Assembly (NCBI GenBank): GCA_017458585.1 | Contig: JAFTAJ010000012.1 | Location: 1-64,000, forward strand | Length of the DNA stretch: 64,000 nt | Source: Bacteroidaceae bacterium | Lineage (GTDB): Bacteria; Bacteroidota; Bacteroidia; Bacteroidales; Bacteroidaceae | Direction: 5' to 3' | Position numbers and translations under genes: made by a program | Notes under the pieces: generated by a model | Told to the model about the DNA's origin: nothing | The model's database searches: none | The model's input: only the letters and a program-made list of their open reading frames with translations | Shown: positions 8,570-16,354 of the stretch, piece by piece | How positions within the stretch are numbered: the first letter of the stretch is position 1 | How the letters are laid out: each line of letters begins with the position of its first letter

Positions 8570-8602
8570 GCAGCCGCTGGTACGGTGTGTACCAACGGCT
8601 GC
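8570..8602 (-). terminator. cassette-end hairpin, copy 3
   Basis: GCAGCCGCTGGTAC and GTACCAACGGCTGC surround a GGTGT loop. It follows the decayed small-peptide remnant at 8627-8692, keeping the usual peptide-then-hairpin order. Confidence 0.7.
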
Positions 8603-8626
8603 TGTGAAGGAGTATGTATGATTCAT

Positions 8627-8692
8627 TTAGAAGTAGGACTCGCCCTCTTCGTCTTCGTCTGTGTCGTCGAAGATGCTGCCGCCCCAGGCCAT
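8627..8692 (-). pseudogene. decayed cassette peptide (C-terminal remnant)
   Basis: An open frame of 21 codons reads MAWGGSIFDDTDEDEEGESYF, which is just the conserved C-terminus of the cassette-peptide family. The MKKxYIxP leader and the middle are missing. The hairpin still follows 24 nt downstream. No large secreted-protein gene lies upstream, only about 400 nt of AT-rich sequence, so a whole cassette appears to have been deleted here and its 3' end left behind. Confidence 0.7.
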
Positions 8693-8701
8693 AGTGCAAG
8701 G

Positions 8702-8890
8702 TTATACTAATGCAATAGGTATCGAAGGATTAATCGAATTATACAGAGTCGATATAGCGTATAAAGGATTTATTGATATGCGTCTCAGTGTATTGCCGTC
8801 CTGATTTTCCAGCAAAGAGAAGTTCTCTAAAGAGCAGCGTATGGCATCCGTAAGGTTTTTCTGTTTCATAAATACACGAAGGCTCTTCAT
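8702..8890 (-). CDS. possible 62-residue protein in the decayed cassette
   Basis: An ATG-initiated frame (MKSLRVFMKQKNLTDAIRCS...) runs 62 codons and stops 9 nt upstream of the peptide remnant. I recognise no family, signal peptide or repeat. It sits where a large secreted-protein gene would be expected. It may be a real small gene, part of a deleted gene, or chance. The overlapping frame 8739-8969 is equally uninformative. Confidence 0.22.
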   Translation of the reverse strand: MKSLRVFMKQKNLTDAIRCSLENFSLLENQDGNTLRRISINPLYAISTLYNSINPSIPIALV

Positions 8891-8987
8891 CTTCCCGCTT
8901 GTGCCAGCCTTGCATTCTTATTTTTGTTGTTATGCTGGTGCAAAAGAAGACATTATCTTTGAGATACACAAGAAATTATTGTCTTTT

Positions 8988-9073
8988 CTGATAAAACAGA
9001 GACGAAAAATTGGTGTTTATTTGACAAAACCGAGAGGAAAAACCGTTGTGTTTTTGACAAAACCGAGAGGAAA
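8988..9073. repeat. 33-bp-period direct repeats
   Basis: TTGACAAAACCGAGAGGAAA occurs at 9021-9040 and 9054-9073, with a degenerate copy at 8988-9007; the period is exactly 33 bp (three helical turns). The region lies between cassettes and carries no convincing gene. Confidence 0.7.
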
Positions 9074-9101
9074 GTACATGCGTTGACTTTGTTTATTTAG
9101 C

Positions 9102-9137
9102 AAGCAGCCGTTGGTACACGTGTACCAACGGCTGCTT
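9102..9137 (-). terminator. cassette-end hairpin, copy 4 (perfect palindrome)
   Basis: A 36-nt perfect palindrome (AAGCAGCCGTTGGTACAC and its complement, no loop) lies 20 nt beyond the stop of the peptide gene at 9158-9337. It is the most symmetrical of the six family members. Confidence 0.72.
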
Positions 9138-9157
9138 TAGAATATTAGAGGGTTTGG

Positions 9158-9337
9158 TTAGAAGAAGGTTTTGTCTTCTTCGTCCTCGTCAGTGTCATCG
9201 AAGATGCTGCCGCCCCAGAATCTCTGGGATTCAACCTTGTTGGGGTCGTCCACGGGGTCGCCGCCTTTACTGACGGAAATCATGAGGGGCTCAACGGTGT
9301 ACTGCATCATTGCAGGTGCGATATATTCTTTTTTCAT
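9158..9337 (-). CDS. small acidic cassette peptide D (unknown function)
   Basis: The protein has 59 residues, starts MKKEYIAPAMMQYTVEPLM, has a variable middle (SKGGDPVDDPNKVESQ) and ends RFWGGSIFDDTDEDEEDKTFF. It begins 21 nt after the stop of the large LRR protein on the same strand, so co-transcription is likely. The 'PLMIS' stretch is shared with peptide C. There is no export signal. Conservation at both ends with a variable centre is typical of leader-plus-core precursors, but also of small binding partners. Function unknown. Confidence 0.75.
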   Translation of the reverse strand: MKKEYIAPAMMQYTVEPLMISVSKGGDPVDDPNKVESQRFWGGSIFDDTDEDEEDKTFF

Positions 9338-9358
9338 AATAGTTCTGCGTTTAGAGGA

Positions 9359-12300
9359 TTAGTAAAGAACAGTCTTGCCATTCACGATGTAGATCTGGCC
9401 CTTCTGCGGAGCGGCAACCTTGCGACCTTGCAGGTCGAAGTAGGATTGGGCATTGAGTGTTGAGGATTGAACATTGCTTAATCCTGTGAGGTCGCCTCCG
9501 AGCTGGAACATGTTGGAGGTTGAGCCACTGACGAAGCCTGCGGGCAGGTATGTCTTGTGTGCGGGCAGGGTCATGGCTGCTGCTATGCGGAATACGGCTG
9601 TGCCGTTGTTGTTGTAGAGCACGTATGCCTCATCGGCAGCTACAGCCTTGCCGGCATCGCCGGTACCCAGGAGCTGGTTGCCTGCGATGGTGCTGCCGGC
9701 ATCCTCGGAGTTGATGAAGTAGTAGGTCTTGCCAGCCTCGCCCTGCAGGATTACAGGCTCGTTGGCTGCGAGGATGTTGCCGCTGAGTGCGGTCATCGTC
9801 AGGTTGCTGCCGTCGAGACCCGTAACACCGTAAGCAGTCACTCCGTCAGGAATAACGAGAGCGGCGTCGGTTACGTATGTGCTGTAGCCTGTTGCACCGA
9901 TGGTGATGGAGGTTACGGTAGCCGGATAGAGATACCACAGGTTGACATACTCGTTGTTGTTATAAGTATCGGTCTTTGCGCCAAAGTTATGCAGTTCGCC
10001 GGAAGTGGCACTGAGGTCTGGGGCTGCAGAGAAACCGCTCCACGGACTGGTGATGTATCCGTCAGGATAGTAACTTGTGAAATCATGGCTGTCGGTCCAG
10101 AAGAATTTGCCGTAGCTAAAATCATACAGTTTCTGTACCGCAGCTGTTTCTGAAACCTGCCCCTTGGAAGCGTAACTGCCAGTAGCTTCACCTACATATA
10201 GGCCACTGCCGTTCATCATCGTCCAGTCGCTGCCGGAGGAAGCGAGGTAGAATACCTGGTTGGCATCGTTCTTGTCATATATTGCCCAGCGGAGATCGGT
10301 AGTGCTGACAGCGGGATCAACTGCAGCAGCCATTACCTTAGCATCAGTACGAGTGGCAGCATTAACAAGGTAATACCATCCCTCGGTAATGGGATTTGAC
10401 TCAAGAGCGTCGATTGCATCTACAAGTGCGTTCATGCATGCATTGATTGTAGAAGCAGGAGAGGTGGCACTGACGGTGGCATAGGTTGCCAATGCGGTCT
10501 GCACACCAGCATAAGACGCAGCAGTATATTGTCCTGGATTGGTGCCTACGTATGCAGCAAGTCCTTGTGCTTCGGCAGCCTTGGCTTGCAGTTCTGCGTA
10601 TGTGTAATCTCTTTCGAGGTCGCCAACAAGGGTGCCGTAATTATTCCAGCCTGTAGCCGTAAATTTAGAAAGCATGTCAGAATAGACATGAATGGTCGGA
10701 CTTCCGGAAAACATATAGGATCCTATTGAAGGAACAATGGTTGTCTTGACATAGACATTAGTGGGGCTTGTGGAGTAACAGAATCCTTGACCGAAGCTTG
10801 TGACGCCTGAGCCAACAATCACTGTCTGCAGCGTGCTGCCAATATAAGCACAGGCATCACCGCCTACGGTTGTAACCGAATTGGGAATTTCAATACTGGT
10901 AATCTTGGAGTGAGCGAAAGCACTCTTACCAATAGTCTGCAGTCCCTCAGATAGGGTTACAGAGGAAACATTGGCATATCCAAATGCATTTTCTCCGATG
11001 GCTGTAACGGTGTAAGTTTCGCCACCATATTCGAATGTTGCAGGTATGGTTACATCGCCAGTATAGAAACTGGGAATAGATGAGGTCGGCACAAGGTGGC
11101 CTCGGTTAATGACGGTTGCGGTGTGGTTTGCTTCGTCCAAGTCGTAGCAAATGCCATCAACATAAACCTCCGGCAGGTCGCCGACAATGTTGTAACGGGC
11201 CCAGTAGGAGTTTGCCGTGAAGTCTGCAACCATGCTGGGATAAACGTGTATCTTATTATTTGCCGTTCCTTCGACGGGGTACTGGCCAGTGTAAGGAACT
11301 ACGTATGTAGGAACGTAGACATCTGTAACAATGCTTTTGCTGTTGTAATACAGGAATTTGTCAGCCGTTGTTACATTCGGGCCAAACGTGAATGAGGAAA
11401 TATTCATTCTCTTGCCGCTGACACCGGCAAAGGCCTGCTTGCCCAAGGTAGTTACAGAGTTAGGCAATACCACTGTGGTGAGACCCTGACAGCACTGGAA
11501 CGCATAGTCGCCAATTGTTACCAAACCCTCAGAGAAGTTGATGGTGGTAAGCGAAGAATAAGCAAAAGCATAATCGCCGATGGCTGTAACGGAAGCGGGG
11601 AAGGTAACACTCGTTATTGTGGAATAATAGAAAGCTTTGCTATCTACATCAACAACATTATATGTTGTGCCGCCATAATCAACAGTTGCGGGGATTACAA
11701 TGTCGCCAGTGTAGGCATTGTCGCCAGCAGCAGCCGGCTCTGTGTTGCCGGGATAGGTGACGGTTGCGGTTGTGCCACAGAAAGTGTAGTAAAGACCATC
11801 TATCTGAACCTTGTTGTCAGTTACAGCCTTGTAGATATTCCAGTTAGCAAAAGACTCATTGCTATATATTGCAAAGCCATAGCCGTGACCAGAGCCGAAG
11901 TACTTTTTGTCTGCATCGTTTGTGAGTACGGATACCGTCAGGTCGTTGGAGTAATTACCTCTGGAATAGTAAGAATAACTTCCAACAGACTTGGGCGCAA
12001 AAGTGAATGCAGTGGCCTTGGTCTTGTCTGCAGTGGTGGAAGAAGACTCTGCATTAGCGTCTGCATCCCTGAAGATATATTCGCCAGTGGATTTGCTCTT
12101 GAGATAATAGAAGTCGCTATAGCCGGCAGTGGTAGCAGGGGAAGCGTACTCCAGAACCCATACGTTGTCCTCATTGTAACCATACGAAGTAGCCAGTGCA
12201 GGAACATCAGAAAATGGAGTAGCAATCCACGTGTGTGCAGCAGTGCTTATCTGGGTATTGTCAAGGTACTGGACACCTGCGATATTATCGCCATATCTTG

Positions 12301-12949
12301 TACCATAGTAGCAATATGGAACCTGGAAAATCAGCTCCATACCATCCTGAACATCATAGTAGCTTATTTGCCTGCCCTTAGCGTAGGAGGGATCCTTTGC
12401 AACTGCTTTATAAAACTTGAAACCTGCCATGTCATTGCCGCCGGTGCCAAAGTGCATCTCTCCGTATGAGTGGAAAGGCTTAAGACTCCATGCGTCATCG
12501 CCGTTGTAACTTACAAGATAATCGCCGCTGGTCTTTGCAGTGGGAATGAAGCTTGTGGCAGTGGTAATGTCGTCCGTCAGTTCCACATAGCCGCTACCTT
12601 CAAAGGTACACTTGATGTACCCGCCCGTGCTTACCTCCTTGAAGTAGAAGGAAGCTTGTTCTTTCATTGTCGGGCCTGCCACGAGTTCAAAGGCACTTCT
12701 GTCCTTGATATACGGGAACATACCCAAACTGTAGTTATCACAGCCGCTGGAATAGGTGCGACCCTTTACAATGTGGTAGCCGGCGAACCACATGGCGTCT
12801 TTGTTAGCGGTGTTGGCGTTTTTCATCAGAATGATGTCGCCTGCCTGCAGGTCGGCAGCGGCAATCTCCGCACCAGCTTCCCAGTTCTGGGCACTTGCTG
12901 TCATTGCTGTAATCAGTGCCAGCGCAAGAAAACATAGAATTTTTCTCAT
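9359..12949 (-). CDS. large secreted BspA-like leucine-rich-repeat protein
   Basis: The protein has 1196 residues and a signal peptide (MRKILCFLALALITAMTASA). The N-terminal 380 residues contain two related modules rich in Tyr, Gly and Trp ('YYFKEVSTGGYIKC', 'FYYLKSKSTGEYIF'). Residues about 395-800 hold several BspA-type LRR blocks with the hallmark 'IGDYAFxxCxxLTTVVLP' pattern. A helical segment (about 800-860) precedes another module with 'GWYYLVNAAT'. The tail is 'YFDLQGRKVAAPQKGQIYI'. A surface adhesin role is inferred from the BspA family. It shares the promoter, 250-nt leader and downstream peptide-hairpin layout of the 1800-3599 gene. Confidence 0.82.
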   Translation of the reverse strand: MRKILCFLALALITAMTASAQNWEAGAEIAAADLQAGDIILMKNANTANKDAMWFAGYHIVKGRTYSSGCDNYSLGMFPYIKDRSAFELVAGPTMKEQASFYFKEVSTGGYIKCTFEGSGYVELTDDITTATSFIPTAKTSGDYLVSYNGDDAWSLKPFHSYGEMHFGTGGNDMAGFKFYKAVAKDPSYAKGRQISYYDVQDGMELIFQVPYCYYGTRYGDNIAGVQYLDNTQISTAAHTWIATPFSDVPALATSYGYNEDNVWVLEYASPATTAGYSDFYYLKSKSTGEYIFRDADANAESSSTTADKTKATAFTFAPKSVGSYSYYSRGNYSNDLTVSVLTNDADKKYFGSGHGYGFAIYSNESFANWNIYKAVTDNKVQIDGLYYTFCGTTATVTYPGNTEPAAAGDNAYTGDIVIPATVDYGGTTYNVVDVDSKAFYYSTITSVTFPASVTAIGDYAFAYSSLTTINFSEGLVTIGDYAFQCCQGLTTVVLPNSVTTLGKQAFAGVSGKRMNISSFTFGPNVTTADKFLYYNSKSIVTDVYVPTYVVPYTGQYPVEGTANNKIHVYPSMVADFTANSYWARYNIVGDLPEVYVDGICYDLDEANHTATVINRGHLVPTSSIPSFYTGDVTIPATFEYGGETYTVTAIGENAFGYANVSSVTLSEGLQTIGKSAFAHSKITSIEIPNSVTTVGGDACAYIGSTLQTVIVGSGVTSFGQGFCYSTSPTNVYVKTTIVPSIGSYMFSGSPTIHVYSDMLSKFTATGWNNYGTLVGDLERDYTYAELQAKAAEAQGLAAYVGTNPGQYTAASYAGVQTALATYATVSATSPASTINACMNALVDAIDALESNPITEGWYYLVNAATRTDAKVMAAAVDPAVSTTDLRWAIYDKNDANQVFYLASSGSDWTMMNGSGLYVGEATGSYASKGQVSETAAVQKLYDFSYGKFFWTDSHDFTSYYPDGYITSPWSGFSAAPDLSATSGELHNFGAKTDTYNNNEYVNLWYLYPATVTSITIGATGYSTYVTDAALVIPDGVTAYGVTGLDGSNLTMTALSGNILAANEPVILQGEAGKTYYFINSEDAGSTIAGNQLLGTGDAGKAVAADEAYVLYNNNGTAVFRIAAAMTLPAHKTYLPAGFVSGSTSNMFQLGGDLTGLSNVQSSTLNAQSYFDLQGRKVAAPQKGQIYIVNGKTVLY

Positions 12950-13198
12950 AGGTTAAATGTTTTAAGTTAGTTATTAGGGTTAATGAAATTCAGGGAATAC
13001 TATAGCACCCCGCGTCCTTGCGGAGTGGGGGACAGGGTTCGCGCAATAGGCTGTGCCTTGCGCGTAACGTGCTGATAGCGTGCTACTTGATGGGGGGGGG
13101 GTAAGACTCAGATACTGCGAGCCAGTGGCTTCAGCCATTGGTTGCAGTGTGGCAGGTGTGCTATTTCTGGGCATTGTTGTCATAAGGTATAGTTTTCC
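12950..13198 (-). promoter_or_regulatory. conserved long 5' leader (copy 2) with G10 tract
   Basis: This is the second copy of the leader at 3600-3848, with the same hairpin core and the GC-rich segment near 13005-13035. The homopolymer is ten G (13092-13101), one longer than in copy 1. With ten G a 75-codon frame (12980-13207) stays open; with nine it is cut short. Substitutions between copies often change the encoded residue, which argues for RNA rather than protein function. Confidence 0.6.
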
Positions 13199-13204
13199 AA
13201 GGCG

Positions 13205-13235
13205 CAAATATACACCTTATTTATAATATAGCAAG
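13205..13235 (-). promoter_or_regulatory. Bacteroidota promoter of LRR cassette IV
   Basis: On the minus strand, CTTG (13235-13232), a 19-nt spacer and TATATTTG (13212-13205) repeat the promoter found at 3855-3885. The flanking sequence is also nearly identical. Confidence 0.7.
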
Positions 13236-13316
13236 AATTTGGGGCAGAAATTCATAAAAAATGAAGTTTTTTATTCTGAAATAACGCCGAAAAGTGGAAA
13301 GACATGGATATGATAA

Positions 13317-13349
13317 GCAGCCGTTGATACTGTGTGTACCAACGGCTGC
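13317..13349 (-). terminator. cassette-end hairpin, copy 5
   Basis: GCAGCCGTTGATAC and GTACCAACGGCTGC form an imperfect stem, 24 nt beyond the stop of the peptide gene at 13374-13559 and about 80 nt upstream of the next promoter. Confidence 0.65.
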
Positions 13350-13373
13350 GAATAGAGGGTATGTGGGATTGGC

Positions 13374-13559
13374 TTAGAAGTCGGTGTCTTCTTCGTCTTC
13401 CTCAGTGTCGTCGAAAATGTTGTCGCCCCAGAATTTCTTGGACCAACCGCCTGAGTCGCCGGAGGTGGAGCTGCCACCGCCACCACTGACGGGCAGAGTT
13501 TGCATAAGATTAGGCAATGCTATTGTTTCGCTGATAGGCTTAATATATGTCTTCTTCAT
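13374..13559 (-). CDS. small acidic cassette peptide E (unknown function)
   Basis: The protein has 61 residues, starts MKKTYIKPISETIALPNLMQ, has a Gly/Ser-rich centre (SGGGGSSTSGDSGG) and ends WSKKFWGDNIFDDTEEDEE plus DTDF. The WSKKFWG motif matches peptide B exactly, while DN replaces GS in WGGSIFDD. It is encoded 74 nt downstream of the LRR protein at 13634-16081. The flexible Gly/Ser centre between the two conserved ends is the clearest in the family. Function unknown. Confidence 0.75.
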   Translation of the reverse strand: MKKTYIKPISETIALPNLMQTLPVSGGGGSSTSGDSGGWSKKFWGDNIFDDTEEDEEDTDF

Positions 13560-13633
13560 AGTTTTATTTTTCGATTTTATGATTTCTCAATTTCATGAAT
13601 CAATTGTCAAATAGCTATATTGTCTAATTGCAA

Positions 13634-16081
13634 TTAGAATCTAACGACTTTGCCGTTCTGGATGTAGAGCTGTCCCTTCTGCGGAGTTGCAACCTTGCGG
13701 CCGTAGAGGTCGTAGTAGGATTGAGCATTGAGCATTGAGGATTGAACATTGCTAATTCCAGTGACATCATCATCGTCAAAGACGAACTCGAAGCCAGCGG
13801 AAGGACTGCCGCCGTTTACCACAACGTAAGCCTTGTTGGCACCGAGAGCATCTGCATACTTGTAGAAGCCTACCTTGCCATTATACTGGCCAAGAGCCAG
13901 CTTTGTTTCATCGGCAGCAGCTGCAGCCAGATATTGTCCTTGGAGGTCGTTGTCATCGGTGATGGCAGCCAGGCCGCTAACGATGTCAGCTGTTATTGAG
14001 GCTGCGTTGCCCTTGATGATGACCGGAGTTCCTGCGGGAATGTTCTGGCCGATGCTGGTGAGGGTGAGAGATTTCTCTCCGAGCTTGCCTACAAAAGCTT
14101 CATTTCCTGCCGGCAACTGTACGTCAAACGGCACATATAGTGTGCCCCAATAGTTGCTCTCAGCAGCGTGCAGGGTGATGGTGATGTCAGTGGCGGGATA
14201 GACGTATGCCTGTGCGGAGGTAGGCTGCTTATTGCTGGTATTGTAGTTAGCCTTAATCGCACGCTGGGTGTCGCCGTCGGCGGTCTTAATCAGATAGTAG
14301 TTGTTATGGAACGTTCCGTCGGTTTTTCCCACATTGATGACAACAGCCTTACTGCCGTCGTCAAATCCGCCAGATGGGCGTACTATGTAGGCTTTTGCCG
14401 AGTTTCCGAGACCCACTATCTTTTGATCTGTATAACTTCCGTTGTAGTAGGGACGATAGCCGCCCTGCGACTCCATGGTTACCTCGTAGCCAGAACCGAT
14501 AGACAATTTAGCTTCGCCAACCACGGTAACCTTAAAGACGGTGCTGTAGTCGGTTTTTGCCTCGGCTTCGGTGCGGTCGGCATTGAGCAGGAGGTCGGAG
14601 CCGAAGTACATGAATGGTCCGCCAAGCACGCCTTGATAGTTTTTGGGATAGCTGATGCGATAGTAGCCTGTAGTAAGTGGCATTTTGTAATTCTCAATGG
14701 CCGTCTCAAGTTCTGCGACAGTAGGAGAGCCAGCCAGCAGAGCGACGGCAGCGTCGTATGAGGTTTGGTCCTTGATGCCCATGACTACGCCAACGCCCAT
14801 GTCCACAATGTCCTGCAGTTTTTGCTTCAGAAGTAATATGTGATACTGCGCTTCGTATTGCGCTTTGGTAACGATGCCCTTGAATGCCACGCTGGTGCCA
14901 TTGGCGGAGTTATAGGTGGCAATGGCGTTGGTATAAGCCGTTACAGCTGCCTCCGTAGGCACTACAATGTAGATGTTGCCGGGCACGGTTGTCCCTCCGA
15001 ACAGTTTGCTACCAGCGAATGTCGGCGGCTCCGGATTCTCGAAAGTAATGGTTGTAAGGGCAGGGTCGCTGTAGAAACTCCAGTTTTCAATTCTTGCAAT
15101 GGTGGAAGGTAATGTAATAGTCTCAAGGGAGTTCATGCGGCTTAAGGCAGCATTTGCTGCAATGGTAGTAACACCCTCGGGTACGTTGAACTCGACAATG
15201 TTGTTGCATTCTGCAAAGTTCCAGTCGCCGATAGTAGTGATGTTGGTCGGTTGCACAAAGGTTACAGAGCTGAACTTACCTCCTTGGAATGCGCCATTCG
15301 CAAAACCGGTAACCTTAAATGTCAAGCCCCCATAGGTAACTGTTGCGGGAATGGTAAGGCTTGCGCTGGTGCTGTTCTTGTTGGAAGTGGTGAAGATGGC
15401 TTTGGCCTCTCCCGAAGGAGTGGCAAAGGCATTGAGGTTATAGTAGAGTCCGTCAATCTGCACATTGCTGTGGCTGGTCTGCTCACCGGTGTAGGTACCG
15501 AACGGAGTGCCGGAGGTGGTGCTTATCTTGAAGATGTTCCAGGGGCAGCAGTGCACCCCATCCTGTAGGAAAATGCCGTATGGTTTTGCATTATCAAATA
15601 CACGATTTCCCAAGTTGTAGTCTTCTGAGGTATTATAAAGAATAGTTGATTTTTGATCCCATCCTTTTGGATAGGTAGCGGCAGCTGAGTATGCATACCA
15701 GCTGCTGCTCCATCCCTGAAGCTCTATTGCGGAGGCCGAGGTCTGATCTGCGCTTACGATGCAGGTCGTGGTTTCGTCTCCCTTGCCAGCAATGTAGTTG
15801 CCGGTGCTCACGTTCTGGAAATAATAGGTGTTGGCAGTGCCAGTGGAGACAAGTCTCCATACGCAACTGTTGTCAATTCCCTCTTTCCAGAAGAAACCGT
15901 CGGAGGTCTCTTTCAGATAGTAGCCATAGTTCACAGTAGTGGAGGCTGCCTCTAAAATTACGAGGTCACCATCCTGAACATCAGAGACTGTAAGTCGTTC
16001 GCCGACATAGTAATCGGCACTTGCCGTTGTTGCTCCGAGCAACAACAGGCTCATTAATAATAAGTGTAATTTTTTGAACAT
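13634..16081 (-). CDS. secreted BspA-like leucine-rich-repeat protein
   Basis: The protein has 815 residues and a signal peptide (MFKKLHLLLMSLLLLGATTA). Residues about 22-195 form the same N-terminal domain as at 1800-3599 ('EAASTTVNYGYYLKE'). LRR_5 strands follow at about 210-400 ('NNIVEFNVPEGVTTIAANAA'). A helical region and a module with 'YRISYPKNYQGVLGG' follow, and the tail is 'YYDLYGRKVATPQKGQLYI'. The start is 40 nt downstream of the predicted transcription start, so unlike its homologues this gene has a short leader. An adhesin-type surface role is inferred from the family. Confidence 0.82.
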   Translation of the reverse strand: MFKKLHLLLMSLLLLGATTASADYYVGERLTVSDVQDGDLVILEAASTTVNYGYYLKETSDGFFWKEGIDNSCVWRLVSTGTANTYYFQNVSTGNYIAGKGDETTTCIVSADQTSASAIELQGWSSSWYAYSAAATYPKGWDQKSTILYNTSEDYNLGNRVFDNAKPYGIFLQDGVHCCPWNIFKISTTSGTPFGTYTGEQTSHSNVQIDGLYYNLNAFATPSGEAKAIFTTSNKNSTSASLTIPATVTYGGLTFKVTGFANGAFQGGKFSSVTFVQPTNITTIGDWNFAECNNIVEFNVPEGVTTIAANAALSRMNSLETITLPSTIARIENWSFYSDPALTTITFENPEPPTFAGSKLFGGTTVPGNIYIVVPTEAAVTAYTNAIATYNSANGTSVAFKGIVTKAQYEAQYHILLLKQKLQDIVDMGVGVVMGIKDQTSYDAAVALLAGSPTVAELETAIENYKMPLTTGYYRISYPKNYQGVLGGPFMYFGSDLLLNADRTEAEAKTDYSTVFKVTVVGEAKLSIGSGYEVTMESQGGYRPYYNGSYTDQKIVGLGNSAKAYIVRPSGGFDDGSKAVVINVGKTDGTFHNNYYLIKTADGDTQRAIKANYNTSNKQPTSAQAYVYPATDITITLHAAESNYWGTLYVPFDVQLPAGNEAFVGKLGEKSLTLTSIGQNIPAGTPVIIKGNAASITADIVSGLAAITDDNDLQGQYLAAAAADETKLALGQYNGKVGFYKYADALGANKAYVVVNGGSPSAGFEFVFDDDDVTGISNVQSSMLNAQSYYDLYGRKVATPQKGQLYIQNGKVVRF

Positions 16082-16127
16082 AATTAAAAGGGTTAATTGT
16101 TATTTGTTGGGTTGTTTTTCCAAGTGG

Positions 16128-16158
16128 CAAATATACACCTTATTTATAATATAGCAAG
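16128..16158 (-). promoter_or_regulatory. Bacteroidota promoter of LRR cassette V
   Basis: On the minus strand, CTTG (16158-16155), a 19-nt spacer and TATATTTG (16135-16128) again match. Here the 250-nt leader is absent and the gene begins about 40 nt after the expected start site. Confidence 0.7.
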
Positions 16159-16242
16159 AATTTGGGATGGAAATTCATTCGAAAAAGGTGGGATTTGCTC
16201 CAAAAGAACATAAAAAGCGGTGGAAATATATATATATGATAA

Positions 16243-16275
16243 GCAGCCGTTGATACGGTGTGTACCAACGGCTGT
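16243..16275 (-). terminator. cassette-end hairpin, copy 6
   Basis: GCAGCCGTTGATAC and GTACCAACGGCTGT form an imperfect stem. This copy follows a NUDIX 3' fragment instead of a cassette peptide, so it may mark the boundary of a lost cassette or may originally have ended the NUDIX transcript. Confidence 0.6.
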
Positions 16276-16281
16276 AAGGGT

Positions 16282-16323
16282 GTATAGGGGAGTGGCATGG
16301 AGGGCCTGTATGAGTTCGCCCTC
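16282..16323 (-). pseudogene. fragment resembling the NUDIX gene 3' end
   Basis: On the minus strand the frame reads EGELIQALHATPLY, matching EGELIQALHAAPLW in the intact NUDIX hydrolase at 18307-18873. Bases 16298-16320 are identical to 18350-18372 (23 bp). The fragment lies just past the toxin gene's stop, so the toxin-antitoxin pair is bracketed by two copies of this sequence. Confidence 0.65.
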
Positions 16324-16354
16324 GAAGGTGAAGTCCATGCCAGTAGTCCTTGCC

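Noticed and set aside
12980..13207. A 75-codon frame in the leader ahead of the LRR gene
   Set aside because: Its counterpart in the other leader copy is frameshifted by the G tract, and differences between copies often alter the residue, so I treat it as RNA leader rather than a gene.
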